Shown: positions 1 to 11,394, counted from the stretch's first letter. The stretch: DNA of 64,000 nucleotides from Artemisia argyi (GCA_030686995.1 CM060703.1:118774861-118838860), one strand, 5' to 3'. The notes: generated from the letters alone by a model not told the origin. Numbers and translations are program-made.

Positions 1-2004
1 TCCTTGTATTACCCAGTTTCATTTGCAAATCAAGTTTAAAGGGGTGTTTGGATTAGCCTTTTACTAGGTGTTGTTGTTGTTGTTTTCTAGTGTTTTTATC
101 ATGGTTACATTGCATAAGTATGTAATAGGTGAAGTAATGCTTTAAATCCAAGTTTTAATCAACAAAAGTCAAAAATCCATTTCTAAGTTCATCACAGTCC
201 ACTGTTGGACTGTAGGGTGTTCCAAAATCTTGATTTCAATACAAAGTTATATTTGATTGCTAGATGTAGACTCATTTAGGTTTAATAATCATGTACTAAT
301 AACTTAGAAGCTGCATAAACTCATAAAAGTCAAAGGTTCAAGGTTTTATCAAAAAGTCAAAATTGTGCACATCAGATTTTTCCAAAAATTCAAGCAATTG
401 TTTTGATTTTTGTATTTGCTTTCAAAGCTTGAAATTTGTTTCTAATTGTTTTCTATCAGCTCAACTTTAATTTTCCATAGTCCTTTTATTTTTGCAAATT
501 TTATGCTGGGCCCCACAAACCCCCAAAGTGGGCTGCAGGGGGGGTGAATCCCCTGCATCAGCAGAACAGCCATCCACCACCACCACTTTGGTGGTGGCTG
601 CAGCCCTCATCAGTGGGCCCCAGGGTTTAAATTTTGGTTCTTTGAACTCCCTAGGTGGGTGGCTCTCTATTACATCCAAATTTGTGCCCCCAATCCTCCT
701 AGTGGCCCCCTAGACAGTCACCAAGTTTGTCCATTTTCTGTGTTAGTTTAGGTATAAGCAAAGTGCTTATTTTGATCCATGTGCTTATTCAGTGGCTACC
801 TTGGGCTTTTCCTTGCTTAAACAAGTTAATCTAACTTATTTGGACCTGAATTATCCCTTGTGGGCCCCACTCTTGGTCATCTAAGCTTATTTTCCTTCTT
901 GGTCAAACATAGTCAACTGTCTCACTAATAAGCTCTCAAACAACTTATTATTAAGTTTTAAAAAGTTTGTTTTTACAAAAGTTTTTCATTTTTAGATATA
1001 AGATAGTTTTCTAAAATAAAAATCCAGAAAATCCAATTTATTTTTTTAAGTGATAGTTTCTATTTAATTTTATTTAAATTTTAATTTTCATTTTTATATT
1101 TTTATTAAGAACTTAGCTATTTTATATTTTTCTTAAATTCATCTTATATTAAAGTATTTATAATAATTTTCTAAGATTTTTATTTTATTATTTAGTATTT
1201 ATTAGAATTAATCTTAGTTTTATTAATTATTAATTAATAATTAGTTTTAAATAGCATAATTAGTTTTTATTAATCAAAACCTAGTTTTTATATTTTTCCT
1301 AGCTTTTATATGTTATAAAATAATTTTATAAATTTTCTTGTAATTTTTACTATTCATTTACTATTTTTCTTAATTTAAAATAGTTTAATTAGGTAATTAA
1401 TAATTAATTAGTAATTAATTAATAGAAAAAGCACAAAAGGACAAAAATACTTATTTTTAATTTTAAAAGTTGTTTTAAGTTATTTTATAATTTTAGGAAT
1501 TTTATTTTCACCTTTTTAGTACTTAATTAATATTATATTGTATTTAAGTGTTTTAAATATTAATAATTAGTAATTAATTAATAATAAATAATTAAATAGT
1601 GTGAAAATTATTTTTCTTTTACCTTTAAGTTTGTAAAAAAGTCATTTTCACCCCCTGGGTGTTTTCAGATTTCACTTTTCACGTTTTATTTTGTACGTTT
1701 ACGTTTTATTTAAACGTGAACGTACGCGTTTTAAGTTTTAAACGTTTCTGGTTTTTTCAACTTTCCCGTCTTATTCATATAGCTTATTTAAGCTATGCCC
1801 TTGTAGATTCCTTAGTTAAACCAATCTCAAACCCCTTTTCATCCAAATTCACCCGATCACATAACCGTTTTATAACCATCCACACCTCGTCGGGACATAA
1901 CGACCCGGGGAAACACTGTATTCCGCGGAGCATTGAGCCTTAGGAGTTTGACTTGTTTAACCACATCCGTGGTTGAATTTAGTTGACTGCTTTTCCCTCA
2001 ATCA
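1..2004 (+). repeat. Left (5') LTR, 3' portion only
   Basis: This matches 6543-8543 almost base for base and ends in ...CCCTCAATCA next to the primer-binding site. Differences include tgctggg/tgatggg near 505, and a small length difference near 1803 (gcccttgtagatt versus gcccttaatcc). Much of 960-1630 is very AT-rich with TTAATTA-type palindromes. The small ORFs here (for example 467-679 minus and 492-713 plus) recur in the other LTR and look non-coding. Confidence 0.9.
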
Positions 2005-2009
2005 ATTTT

Positions 2010-2027
2010 TGGCGACGCTGCCGGGGA
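2010..2027 (+). other. Primer-binding site, tRNA-Asp type
   Basis: TGGCGACGCTGCCGGGGA lies five bases after the LTR end. It matches the usual plant tRNA-Asp-type site (TGGCGCCGTTGCCGGGGA) except for two bases. This sets the plus orientation of the element. The second element at 11461-17825 carries a related site. Confidence 0.85.
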
Positions 2028-2297
2028 GGTGTACGCGCTATTCTAAACGGTTTTTCTGATTAGTGACTTTGGAATTCGTTCCATTGTACATTTATCCATC
2101 CTTTGTTCATATTTTCTTATTTTCAAAACAAAACCGTTCACGAAAACTTTTTAAACTCAGTTTTCAACGAACACACAAAAACATTTTCTTTTCTATTTGT
2201 ACAAAATGTCTTCCCAAAAACCCAAAAACATTCATCTTTACCCTCCTACCCTTTTGATTCTCCATTCCTCACCCTCTATACACATTTGATTCTTTCT

Positions 2298-4058
2298 ATG
2301 TCTCATCCACACTTTCTGGTTTGCCAATGGTGTGGTAATCCTCATAATGGTGGCAATTGCCCTAGTTGTGGCATGGTGGAGTCAGGAAACGGGTCTGTCT
2401 ATAACCAAGATCCCTACTCCTACCATGACATGACTGATTTATTCCACCAGCTACCACACCATCAGTCTCAGCAGTTTTTCTGTTGTGAGTACTGTGCTGG
2501 TTCACACTATAGTTATGATTGCCAATCGGGAAACACGCTTGTCTATGAGCAGTTTCCTGATAACGGTTATGACTCTAGCACGTACAACCCACAGCCACAT
2601 CAGTTTTACTGTTGTGATTACTGTGGAGGTCCACACTTCAGCTCAGATTGTCAAACGGGTAATCCATATCCTTGTGACAATTTTGACACATCGTATTATG
2701 ACGAACCTCCATCTCCACCAATTCCTCAAAGTCTTCTCCTTGATCTCTTGGATTTAGTGAAAGATTTGAGAGGAATCACACATACCCCAGATAATCCAAA
2801 CCAAAAATCAATGGAAGAATTGTTAGCTGACGAACAGTCTGCTAAAATAAATTCCCAAGATGCTTATGAAAAATCTATTCGGGAATCAATAGCAAAAGAA
2901 AAAGCAGCCAGATCTAGCTCTCGATTTCGTTTCATTCCTGATGACAGTGATGATGAGGATACGCTTGATATCCTTGGATTTTACAAAGATTCACCAGATG
3001 AGATTCCATCTCAACCCACTATTATCACACCCGAGATTCACACTCACTCTCTGAGCATGGGGGACGAGCATCTTGACACTGTTCCTGATAAGGAATCTGA
3101 CGAATTCATAAAGTCTAGTGTTGAGGACCTTGTTCCAATCCCAAGAGAGTCACAGGGAATTCTTGATCATTTGTGTGATATTCCTCCTCCTCTTGTCTTC
3201 CCGACTGATCATGTTGAGATGTTCTCCGATTCTACTGATGACGATTCGTTATCTTGTGGAGACATCGTTTTTATGGAAGAATTACCTTCTAAGCTAGTTA
3301 GCTTAGAGGAAGAGAATGACGAGATTGACACTGAAATCAAGGATGAAGCACTTCGTGCAACATTATTGAATGTCGATCTCCTCATTTCTAAAATCGAGGC
3401 TTTCAATATGAAACCTATTTCATCTCCTATCCCGATTAAGGATAGTGACATTTTCTCCGATGATCCTATACCGGAGTTTGAAGCCTTTACCTTTGATCAT
3501 ATGGGAGAGAAGATTAGTGGCAGTACCACTTCTCATTCTCAAATTTCTCTCCCCGATTATGATTCATTCACTTTTGAGGAGTTCTCCGGTGAACTCACTC
3601 ATATCATATCTCCACCGGAGTATGATAACTTTCACTTTGATCTAGACAAAGTTAATCTTTGTTTTCCGGAGGGAAATATTCTCAACCCTGAGAATTTGAT
3701 TGATATCAAAATCCCAACCCTCCCACCCATAATTTGTCTAGATCACACGAGCTTTACTGATGAGATTCATGATACACCAATCATGAATTCTCTTTCTGAT
3801 GATGATGAATCAATCTTGATTATCATCAAGATCTTTCTACCCTTCTTCACCTACAGGGTGACTTCTCCTGTTCTTCACACCTTCGGGAATGAAGACACTA
3901 TATTTGATCCCGGCATTTTCATGTATCATTATCTTGAGCCGGATACTTATCTCATCGGTGTGGAACTTTCACGTGCTTCAAATGTTTGTCCAAACATCTT
4001 GAATGAAAATCCGATTGAGATTGTTTCTTCCACATCATGCTTCCCCAAGGACAAATGA
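2298..4058 (+). CDS. Gag-like protein with three N-terminal CX2CX3HX4C zinc knuckles
   Basis: An open frame runs from 2103. The ATG at 2298 is the likelier start because it opens directly onto the first knuckle and gives 586 aa. Three knuckles are visible, with ligands C9/C12/H16/C21, C63/C66/H70/C75 and C106/C109/H113/C118. All have three residues between the second Cys and the His, where classical Gag knuckles have four. The second and third share a CC(E/D)YC start and are about 43 residues apart, suggesting internal duplication. The remaining roughly 450 residues are acidic, rich in D, E, S and P, with no catalytic motif I can see. It is the only long ORF of the element. A role in binding element RNA is inferred from the knuckles. 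It could also be a domesticated-type accessory ORF rather than a true Gag. Confidence 0.7.
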   Translation: MSHPHFLVCQWCGNPHNGGNCPSCGMVESGNGSVYNQDPYSYHDMTDLFHQLPHHQSQQFFCCEYCAGSHYSYDCQSGNTLVYEQFPDNGYDSSTYNPQPHQFYCCDYCGGPHFSSDCQTGNPYPCDNFDTSYYDEPPSPPIPQSLLLDLLDLVKDLRGITHTPDNPNQKSMEELLADEQSAKINSQDAYEKSIRESIAKEKAARSSSRFRFIPDDSDDEDTLDILGFYKDSPDEIPSQPTIITPEIHTHSLSMGDEHLDTVPDKESDEFIKSSVEDLVPIPRESQGILDHLCDIPPPLVFPTDHVEMFSDSTDDDSLSCGDIVFMEELPSKLVSLEEENDEIDTEIKDEALRATLLNVDLLISKIEAFNMKPISSPIPIKDSDIFSDDPIPEFEAFTFDHMGEKISGSTTSHSQISLPDYDSFTFEEFSGELTHIISPPEYDNFHFDLDKVNLCFPEGNILNPENLIDIKIPTLPPIICLDHTSFTDEIHDTPIMNSLSDDDESILIIIKIFLPFFTYRVTSPVLHTFGNEDTIFDPGIFMYHYLEPDTYLIGVELSRASNVCPNILNENPIEIVSSTSCFPKDK

Positions 4059-4835
4059 ATTAGGGGTCGAGTCAAGCTAGCGACTCGGTAAACAAAAACA
4101 GTAGCATGCTTATAGGGTTTTCACCCTAAGTGTGGGGGAGTCCCCCATGCTATGGTTACTTATGAAGTGAAAATACAAAATGGTGTTTTTCCACGTTTAG
4201 CTTGTAATGTTGCCCTTTTACGTTCAAAATGTCGGCATAATAGCCGGGATTTTGAATATTGAGGACAATATTCATCCTAAGTGTGGGGGGTATTCGCTAT
4301 TCTAGCGAATTTTATCACATTTTACCACATAATACCCCCGTTTTGGCCAAAATTTTAAAAATTTTTCACTGGTGCTTCAAAATTTTTGTGGTAATCAGTC
4401 CGCCTTGTCTAACCGACAAAAGGGATTGGCTAGTCCAGGAGCAAACGGCTCTTGGTAAAGACATCTCAAATCCGTTTACGGCTTGCAATTTGCCCAAAAT
4501 TGTATGGTTCCTCAACTCCCCATATCCCATAAAGCGAATGAGTTGGCTAGCCCGCAAGATTATGGCTTGTGGTAAAGGCAGTGGAAAATCCATAATTGGT
4601 AATCAGCTCACCAAGATGTTGACTATTCCATCAAGAGTTGGCTAGTCCAGAAGCAAACGGCTTCTGGTAAAGACTAATCAAATCCGTTGACAGCTGGTGG
4701 TTTGCTCAAAATCACACGGTTATCAGGTGTGCCACAGTTCTTACACCTGGCTACTCCAGAAGTGATGGCTTTTGGTAAAGAGTTTAAAATCCATCAAGTT
4801 TTCAAAACAGTTATTGCTAGGGACTAGCAATAGTT
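4059..4835 (+). other. Non-coding 3' internal region with PPT-like boxes and degenerate repeats
   Basis: There is no credible gene. Two internal copies of the polypurine-like box CCTAAGTGTGGGGG occur at 4125-4140 and 4275-4290, before the genuine tract at 4838. Four diverged copies of a roughly 35-bp motif (ggctagtccagnagcaaacg followed by gcttntggtaaagac) start near 4428, 4545, 4640 and 4749, spaced about 95-117 bp. Confidence 0.6.
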
Positions 4836-4848
4836 TAGTGTGGGGGAT
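4836..4848 (+). other. Polypurine tract of the first element
   Basis: TAGTGTGGGGGAT directly precedes the TGATGAG start of the right LTR. This is the expected position and composition for plus-strand priming in Tat/Athila-like elements. Confidence 0.8.
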
Positions 4849-7800
4849 TGATGAGTGCTCAAACACTCATCATTTTTGGTCTAATCTGAACTGCAAAACA
4901 TACAAAAACACTCAGTAATGCATCAAAATACTGAAAATATTTCAAAATTGTGTTTTATATGTTTTAGATGCAAAATGAGCAAAAACAAATGAAAAACGCA
5001 CAAAGTTTGCAAAATTAGCAGTTTCAGTCCCCCAACTTTATCGCCAAAGGTCCTTTTCAAAATATGGAAAATTATCGCCAAAGGTCCTTTTACAATCATA
5101 AGTAGTCATATTTTGTCCTTCGGTGAAAAATTGGAAAAGTTTTGAAAATTACACGTTCAGTCCCTGGAGTTTCAGATTTTGGCAGATTTGGTCCCTGGTG
5201 GGATATTTTTGAATGAAAAATCATTTTGGGTCTTTGGGAATTCACATGTGTCACTTTTAATCCCTGGATGAAAATTTTGAGAAAATTACAAGTTTAGTCC
5301 CCGGAGTTTGGAAATTTGCAAAATTAGTCCCCGGGTATTTTATTTTTGGAAAATATTAATTTTCATCCTTGTAATATTCAAATGTTTTCAAAATTAGTCC
5401 TTGTGAATACTTTGTGAGAGTTACATTTTCAGTCCCCAAGTTTTTGCAAAATTACAACATTGGTCCTTGTTAAATACAAAACCAAACGGACCTTTTGTAT
5501 TATTAGTACCCAACAACAAAAGCCCACCCATCCACCTAAACCCCCCAAGCCTGATCTAACTCTTTCCCTTGGCCCAAATACACCCCAAGCCCACTCCACT
5601 TAAAAATATAAAAACCCCACCCCGTATAATATTAAACCTGGTCTTTGACCAGGTCAAACAACCCCTTCACCCCTAACCCATCGTCCCTAACCTCCATTAT
5701 CAACCCTAATTTCCAGCATCTTGTCTCCCCCCTCCTCACCAACCCTCATAAATACCTTCACCTACACCCATACATCCCCCCTCCTCATTTAATAACTCAC
5801 CAAACTCCCCAACTGCCCAACCCCTGTTTTCCCGCCAATATAAGTTTGAACGGCTTAGATCATTTCAAGCTATCCAAGGGTCAATTCTGAAGTGGGAAAG
5901 GTTCCAGTGAGTCCCACAAACTCTCAAAGTCAATATAAAACAAGATTGAAGCAGAAGTGCAGGAGTATGTAGGAGTAGGATAATATAGTGAAACGTATTT
6001 AGTGTAGTTTATGTTTTAATTGTTATTTTAACTTTAAAATAGTTGTAATCAGTTTAATTAATGTAATTTAAACTTTCTTTGATCTATAATTCAAGTTCTC
6101 TTTTATAAATCCGTATTTGGCATTTTTAAGTGGAATTGACAACTCCACTTAATTTTGTTTAATTGTTGATGTTTTATGTTTCTTTAAGCTCAGTTAAGTT
6201 TACAAGTTAGTTTTTAAACGTTTACAAGGTATTTCAAGCAGTTCCATTTAAAGAATTAAAAATATAAAAAAATAGTGTAAAATAAAAAAATAAAAGAAGA
6301 GGAAGAAGAGGAAGAGTAGCAGTGAAGAATGGTTAAGGTTTAGAGCTCATGGGAGCAATAGTGTGATAGAATTTGGTCCCTGAGTGTTTAGGCTCTTGGC
6401 TTGGACACAATTGTAAGAATTCTCCATAGTTCATTGCATCATCTGTGTTTGTAATTTATTGTGCTTAATTGTGGTGCTTTATTGCTTATCTTTCTTCATT
6501 ACAGCTTATTAGAAGGTTTTAGATTGATAGATTAGATCTTAGTCCTTGTATTACCCAGTTTCATTTGCAAATCAAGTTTAAAGGGGTGTTTGGATTAGCC
6601 TTTTACTAGGTGTTGTTGTTGTTGTTTTCTAGTGTTTTTATCATGGTTACATTGCATAAGTATGTAATAGGTGAAGTAATGCTTTAAATCCAAGTTTTAA
6701 TCAACAAAAGTCAAAAATCCATTTCTAAGTTCATCACAGTCCACTGTTGGACTGTAGGGTGTTCCAAAATCTTGATTTCAATACAAAGTTATATTTGATT
6801 GCTAGATGTAGACTCATTTAGGTTTAATAATCATGTACTAATAACTTAGAAGCTGCATAAACTCATAAAAGTCAAAGGTTCAAGGTTTTATCAAAAAGTC
6901 AAAATTGTGCACATCAGATTTTTCCAAAAATTCAAGCAATTGTTTTGATTTTTGTATTTGCTTTCAAAGCTTGAAATTTGTTTCTAATTGTTTTCTATCA
7001 GCTCAACTTTAATTTTCCATAGTCCTTTTATTTTTGCAAATTTTATGATGGGCCCCACAAACCCCCAAAGTGGGCTGCAGGGGGGGTGAATCCCCTGCAT
7101 CAGCAGAACAGCCATCCACCACCACCACTTTGGTGGTGGCTGCAGCCCTCATCAGTGGGCCCCAGGGTTTAAATTTTGGTTCTTTGAACTCCCTAGGTGG
7201 GTGGCTCTCTATTACATCCAAATTTGTGCCCCCAATCCTCCTAGTGGCCCCCCTAGACAGTCACCAAGTTTGTCCATTTTCTGTGTTAGTTTAGGTATAA
7301 GCAAAGTGCTTATTTTGATCCATGTGCTTATTCAGTGGCTACCTTGGGCTTTTCCTTGCTTAAACAAGTTAATCTAACTTATTTGGACCTGAATTATCCC
7401 TTGTGGGCCCCACTCTTGGTCATCTAAGCTTATTTTCCTTCTTGGTCAAACATAGTCAACTGTCTCACTAATAAGCTCTCAAACAACTTATTATTAAGTT
7501 TTAAAAAGTTTGTTTTTACAAAAGTTTTTCATTTTTAGATATAAGATAGTTTTCTAAAATAAAAATCCAGAAAATCCAATTTATTTTTTTAAGTGATAGT
7601 TTCTATTTAATTTTATTTAAATTTTAATTTTCATTTTTATATTTTTATTAAGAACTTAGCTATTTTATATTTTTCTTAAATTCCTCTTATATTAAAGTAT
7701 TTATAATAATTTTCTAAGATTTTTATTTTATTATTTAGTATTTATTAGAATTAATCTTAGTTTTATTAATTATTAATTAATAATTAGTTTTAAATAGCAT

Positions 7801-8543
7801 AATTAGTTTTTTTTAATCAAAACCTAGTTTTTATATTTTTCCTAGCTTTTATATGTTATAAAATAATTTTATAAATTTTCTTGTAATTTTTACTGTTCAT
7901 TTACTATTTTTCTTAATTTAAAATAGTTTAATTAGGTAATTAATAATTAATTAGTAATTAATTAATAGAAAAAGCACAAAAGGACAAAAATACTTATTTT
8001 TAATTTTAAAAGTTGTTTTAAGTTATTTTATAATTTTAGGAATTTTATTTTCACCTTTTTAGTACTTAATTAATATTATATTGTATTTAAGTGTTTTAAA
8101 TATTAATAATTAGTAATTAATTAATAATAAATAATTAAATAGTGTGAAAATTAATTTTCTTTTACTTTTAAGTTTGTAAAAAAGTCATTTTCACCCCCTG
8201 GGTGTTTTCAGATTTCACTTTTCACGTTTTATTTTGTACGTTTACGTTTTATTTAAACGTGAACGTACGCGTTTTAAGTTTTAAACGTTTCTGGTTTTTC
8301 CAACTTTCCCGTCTTATTCATATAGCTTATTTAAGCTATGCCCTTAATCCTTAGTTAAACCAATCTCAAACCCCTTTTCATCCAAATTCACCCGATCACA
8401 TAACCGTTTTATAACCATCCACACCTCGTCGGGACATAACGACCCGGGGAAACACTGTATTCCGCGGAGCATTGAGCTTTAGGAGTTTGACTTGTTTGAC
8501 CACATCCGTGGTTGAATTTAGTTGACTGCTTTTCCCTCAATCA
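4849..8543 (+). repeat. Right (3') LTR, complete, about 3.7 kb
   Basis: It starts TGATGAGTGCTC and ends CTCAATCA. The first 700 bp hold degenerate repeats of a phrase like AGTCCCTGGAGTTT (5025-5480). A TATAAAAA at 5607-5614 could be the promoter TATA box, but this is a guess from position. A GA-rich run lies at 6290-6320. From 6543 it duplicates the left LTR. The LTR is longer than the internal region (2.8 kb), which is unusual for an element still producing young copies. Confidence 0.85.
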
Positions 8544-9330
8544 GCTGGCTCCGCCATTGATTCTGAGGGGTTAAAAGGAAGATAGTGGGATGAGAAGAAA
8601 GTGTCCACTGTCCAAACACAATGATGGAGGAAAGATAGATGGAGAAAGAAGAGGTTTGGTATTTATTTATTTATTTTTAATAATAAAGATAAAATAAATT
8701 GACTAGTATACTCTAATGTGTTTTGCACATGAGTGATGTTAACGGACATCCAAGATAAAGACGAATAGTGTTACATACTGTCATTTTAAGAATTAATCAT
8801 GCGGGAAAAAAAATCAAGGACGGGGGTATTAATTTGGCCTAAACCACTAGAACGAACGGTGTACTTTACTCTTTTAGAAATAGTCTCCAAAATTTATCTT
8901 GAGTTATATTCATCATAAATCTCACATGTATTTTCGCTATACCATTCGTGTTAAACTTAACAATCAATAATAAATATTTGTTCTTTCAATGGGTATGTTG
9001 TCCAAAAGACTAAGTATCGAAAACCATAAGGGTTTGCATATTTTTATTTCTTAATTGTTAGTCCTTACTACGTTTAGCAAAATCATACGGGTCTGTTTGG
9101 TTAGACGTAATAGACTGATAACGAAATGTAATCAACGATGTAATGACATGAACATAGTAACTGAATACGTCAATAGTGCTCCATTGACTTATTTGGTTGT
9201 CATGTTGGAATGGAATATACGTATGTTGTTTGGTACAATGCAATAAACGTTGGAAATGAATGAAATATTGCAAAATGTGATTCTGAAATGAGAAAAAACT
9301 AAGAGTAGCTATGTAGTAAAATTGGTGATT
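8544..9330. other. Intergenic stretch, possible hAT-type MITE fragment
   Basis: There is no convincing gene. Around 9086-9260 the phrase 'gggtctgtttggttagacg' and later 'ttatttggttgtcatg' / 'gttgtttggtacaatgc' resembles common plant MITE ends, but I cannot define inverted termini or a target-site duplication. Confidence 0.3.
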
Positions 9331-10145
9331 AAGAGCATTGGGTATTGTCAAGCCGTTAGGCTCGTGCCGTTCCCAAAAAGTGCTGCCACGTCAGCAAAAT
9401 ACAGAACGACACCAAAAAACCTTTGGCACCATATTTTGTGCCATTACCGTTGGCACCAGAAAATGTGGTGCCGTTCTCTATTTTTCATTCATTCACATAA
9501 AATAATTAGATTCAAATAATTCAAATTCAAAGTATGATTTCGAATTCAAATACAAATTATTCAGATTCAAATTCAAATAATTCAAATTCAATTTTTAAAA
9601 TTTACCTATAAATACCCATTCAAAGACTTATACACAACTCATTCACACACACTTTCTAAAAAATGTCTCGCAAAGACTTCTCCTAACAATTCCCCAATCA
9701 CCGTGATTTCTCACAACAGTTCCCCAATTACTAAGACTTCTCACAAAAATTCCCAAATAAACATGACTTCTCATGGCAATTCCCAGCTCCAACCTGATTC
9801 CACATGAACCAGTTAACACTCTATCGGAAGATAACTTTCCGGTATTCTCACCGAAAAATGAACCGGTTAACACTCCACCGGTTGTGGAACACCAACCCAA
9901 TCCGTTTGGACTCACTGAAGATGAACTCTAACTACTTGAGCAGGATGAGGAAGTCAAAAAAGAAACAAAAGAAAGAGAATTACGAGAGGAAGCTTCTCGT
10001 ATGAAGCAGGAAGCAAGGGAAGCCCAATACTGGCAGGACAACTTGTTTGACATATTGGAAAGAGAGTATGAAGAGGACAAGATTGCTGAGGCTTTTGAAG
10101 AATATTGGAACGAGGGAGAAAACTCAGACTTTTCAATGTAATTTT
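9331..10145 (+). mobile_element. PIF/Harbinger-like non-autonomous remnant
   Basis: It opens with gagcattgggtattg after a TAA trinucleotide, as expected for a Harbinger terminus and its 3-bp target. The matching right terminus was not found, so the element is truncated or misassigned. Its inside contains the broken coding sequence at 9663-10141. Transposase is absent. Confidence 0.4.
9663..10141 (+). pseudogene. Broken transposon ORF with QFPN/DFS repeats and an acidic coiled C-terminus
   Basis: One frame reads tandem QFPN..DFSQ-type repeats interrupted by stop codons (9663-9810). After a frame change, another reads an E/K-rich helical stretch with EEVKKETKERELREEASRMK and a C-terminus ending near 10141, with a TAA inside at about 9930. 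The layout resembles the low-complexity N-terminus and charged C-terminus of Harbinger ORF1 proteins with the Myb-like middle missing. That resemblance is from memory. Confidence 0.4.
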
Positions 10146-10792
10146 TAGTTTCATTTTAATGTTAAACGAGAATAGCGTCGACCGCCGCGTTGCGGGCGGG
10201 CCTGTTTTTTTTCCGAAATTATAATAAGCCGAAATTAAGCTGAAAACGTACCCACTTAACACACCCATTGCAGCATTCAAACACACCCATTTCATCCCCC
10301 GTTTGTGAATCCAAACTCACATGTTTCAGCTTCCAATTCAACATCCAAACCGACACCCACTTGAGGTCCCAAATCCACCTGTTTCAGCTTCCGTTTCAGC
10401 AGCGAAAGCTACCCATTTCAGCACACAAATGAATCTGTTTCAGCCCCCAAACAGATGCACACAAAATAAGCAATTCGAAACCAAACAACTCGTAAAAAGC
10501 TTATCCATCTAGCTACTACCTCACTTTGAGTGAAAAAATGGAAACTAAACAGTCCCTGTTATGACACTAAAAACAACCACCAAATAATCCTTATATTGAC
10601 AGCACAAACAGCAACCCAAAAGCCTATTTTGACAGCAAAAAAAAAACACACACTTTTTGACAGCAAAAAAAGCAACTAAAGAACCCTTTCGACAGCAAAT
10701 AAGCAAACACCCCTTTTGAGTAAGAACAACAACGAAACACCCATAGAACAAAAGAATTATAATTAAATGGAATGTTAATAAATATAAAGTAC
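10146..10792. other. Low-complexity intronic or intergenic DNA
   Basis: A GC-rich imperfect hairpin (ccgccgc...gcgggcgg) lies at 10181-10199. Degenerate repeats follow: 'cacccatttcagc'-like at 10240-10450 and 'gacagcaaaaa'-like at 10598-10700. No gene is seen. If the minus-strand gene continues to the left, its next exon is not recognisable here. Confidence 0.4.
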
Positions 10793-10869
10793 CTGAAGCT
10801 TAGTTAAAGTTTCAGAAAAGGATGTGAAGATCAGCCGTGAAATAGTATGCTTGACTGTCCCAAAAGTGA
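10793..10869 (-). other. Exon of the broken minus-strand gene
   Basis: The acceptor ...GAGCAG ends at 10870 and the donor GTACTT starts at 10792. The segment is open in the phase left by the exon at 11038-11157 (encoding TFGTVKHTISRLIFTSFSET and a few more residues) and ends in phase 0. Phase agreement over three consecutive introns is the main reason to believe in this gene. Confidence 0.45.
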
Positions 10870-11037
10870 CTGCTCATGCATTAGAGCTAAATATCCTAAG
10901 CTATATGATTAAGATTTAAGACAAATACTAAAAGCAAGGGACATTTGTGATCATTATGACTACTCCAAAATAAATATGACCTCGTTTCTTTACTAATAGC
11001 TTCAGACCACAGTTGTGATCATTAGGAGATCGCATAC

Positions 11038-11157
11038 CTTGAAGCGCGGCTACAGGGCGATAATCGGCTGGTGAGAGTATTTGAGGGTTACCACTGTTGT
11101 CAATAACTGTCGTTGCATGCTGTTGCATAGACAGTGAGTCGTGTGAAGGTTGCATAG
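11038..11157 (-). other. Exon of the broken minus-strand gene
   Basis: The acceptor ...AAATAG precedes 11157 and the donor GTATGC follows 11038. It encodes a Gln/Ser-rich stretch containing HDSLSMQQHATTVIDNSGNP and LSPADYRPVAALQ. It takes one base from the previous exon and hands one base on, consistent with both neighbours. Confidence 0.5.
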
Positions 11158-11246
11158 CTATTTATGAATAAATGAGCATACCATAAGACAACAGTCATAT
11201 TAAAAAAAATGAAATTATGCAGTTAAAAAAAGAGTTCAAGTCTTGC

Positions 11247-11394
11247 CTTCATTGCTAACAAAAGCATTGTGAGTTTGACTATGGATAGTTGATTCGCTTG
11301 TACCCTGAAGCTGCAACAGACGGTTTGTCAATCGTCATGTTCCAAACTCTGAAGAATCAACAATCTCTGGTGGCAAGAACGCGTCTGCATAAAA
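11247..11394 (-). other. Exon of the broken minus-strand gene, with in-frame stop and GC donor
   Basis: The acceptor TTATGCAG precedes 11394. The frame encodes DAFLPPEIVDSSEFGT, then TGA at 11335-11337, then RLTNRLLQLQGTSESTIHSQ. It ends GAAG followed by GCAAG, a GC-type donor. Open sequence on both sides of the TGA suggests a recent nonsense change rather than a missed intron, since the surrounding sequence is too short for one. Confidence 0.45.

Larger units (their letters stand above)
1..8543 (+). mobile_element. Non-autonomous Tat/Athila-like LTR retrotransposon, 5' end cut by the window
   Basis: Two near-identical direct repeats (1-2004 and 6543-8543) are the 3' parts of long LTRs. The right LTR is complete, starting with TGATGAG at 4849 and ending ...CTCAATCA at 8543. 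Between the LTRs (2005-4848) lie a tRNA-Asp-type primer site, one gag-like ORF and a G-rich polypurine tract. There is no protease, reverse transcriptase or integrase, so mobility must depend on an autonomous relative. By eye the LTR copies differ by only about a dozen changes over 2 kb, implying recent insertion. The 5' target-site duplication is outside the window. The family name rests on the primer site and the GTGTGGGGGA tract, which are typical of plant Tat/Athila elements. Confidence 0.85.

Noticed and set aside
467..713. Overlapping 70-73 aa ORFs on both strands, repeated at 7009-7294
   Set aside because: Both copies are inside LTRs and mirror each other on opposite strands over the same GC-rich patch; no domain and no start context.
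8544..8557. Minus-strand ATGGCGGAGCCAGC right beside the LTR, looking like a gene start interrupted by the insertion
   Set aside because: 'TGGCGGAGCCAG' is a stock phrase of many plant repeats, and no coding sequence can be followed inside the window.
10181..10205. GC hairpin followed by gggcgggcctgtttt, shared with 18096-18111, as a possible Helitron end
   Set aside because: No CTRR end follows the hairpin on either strand; the shared 15-mer alone is not enough.
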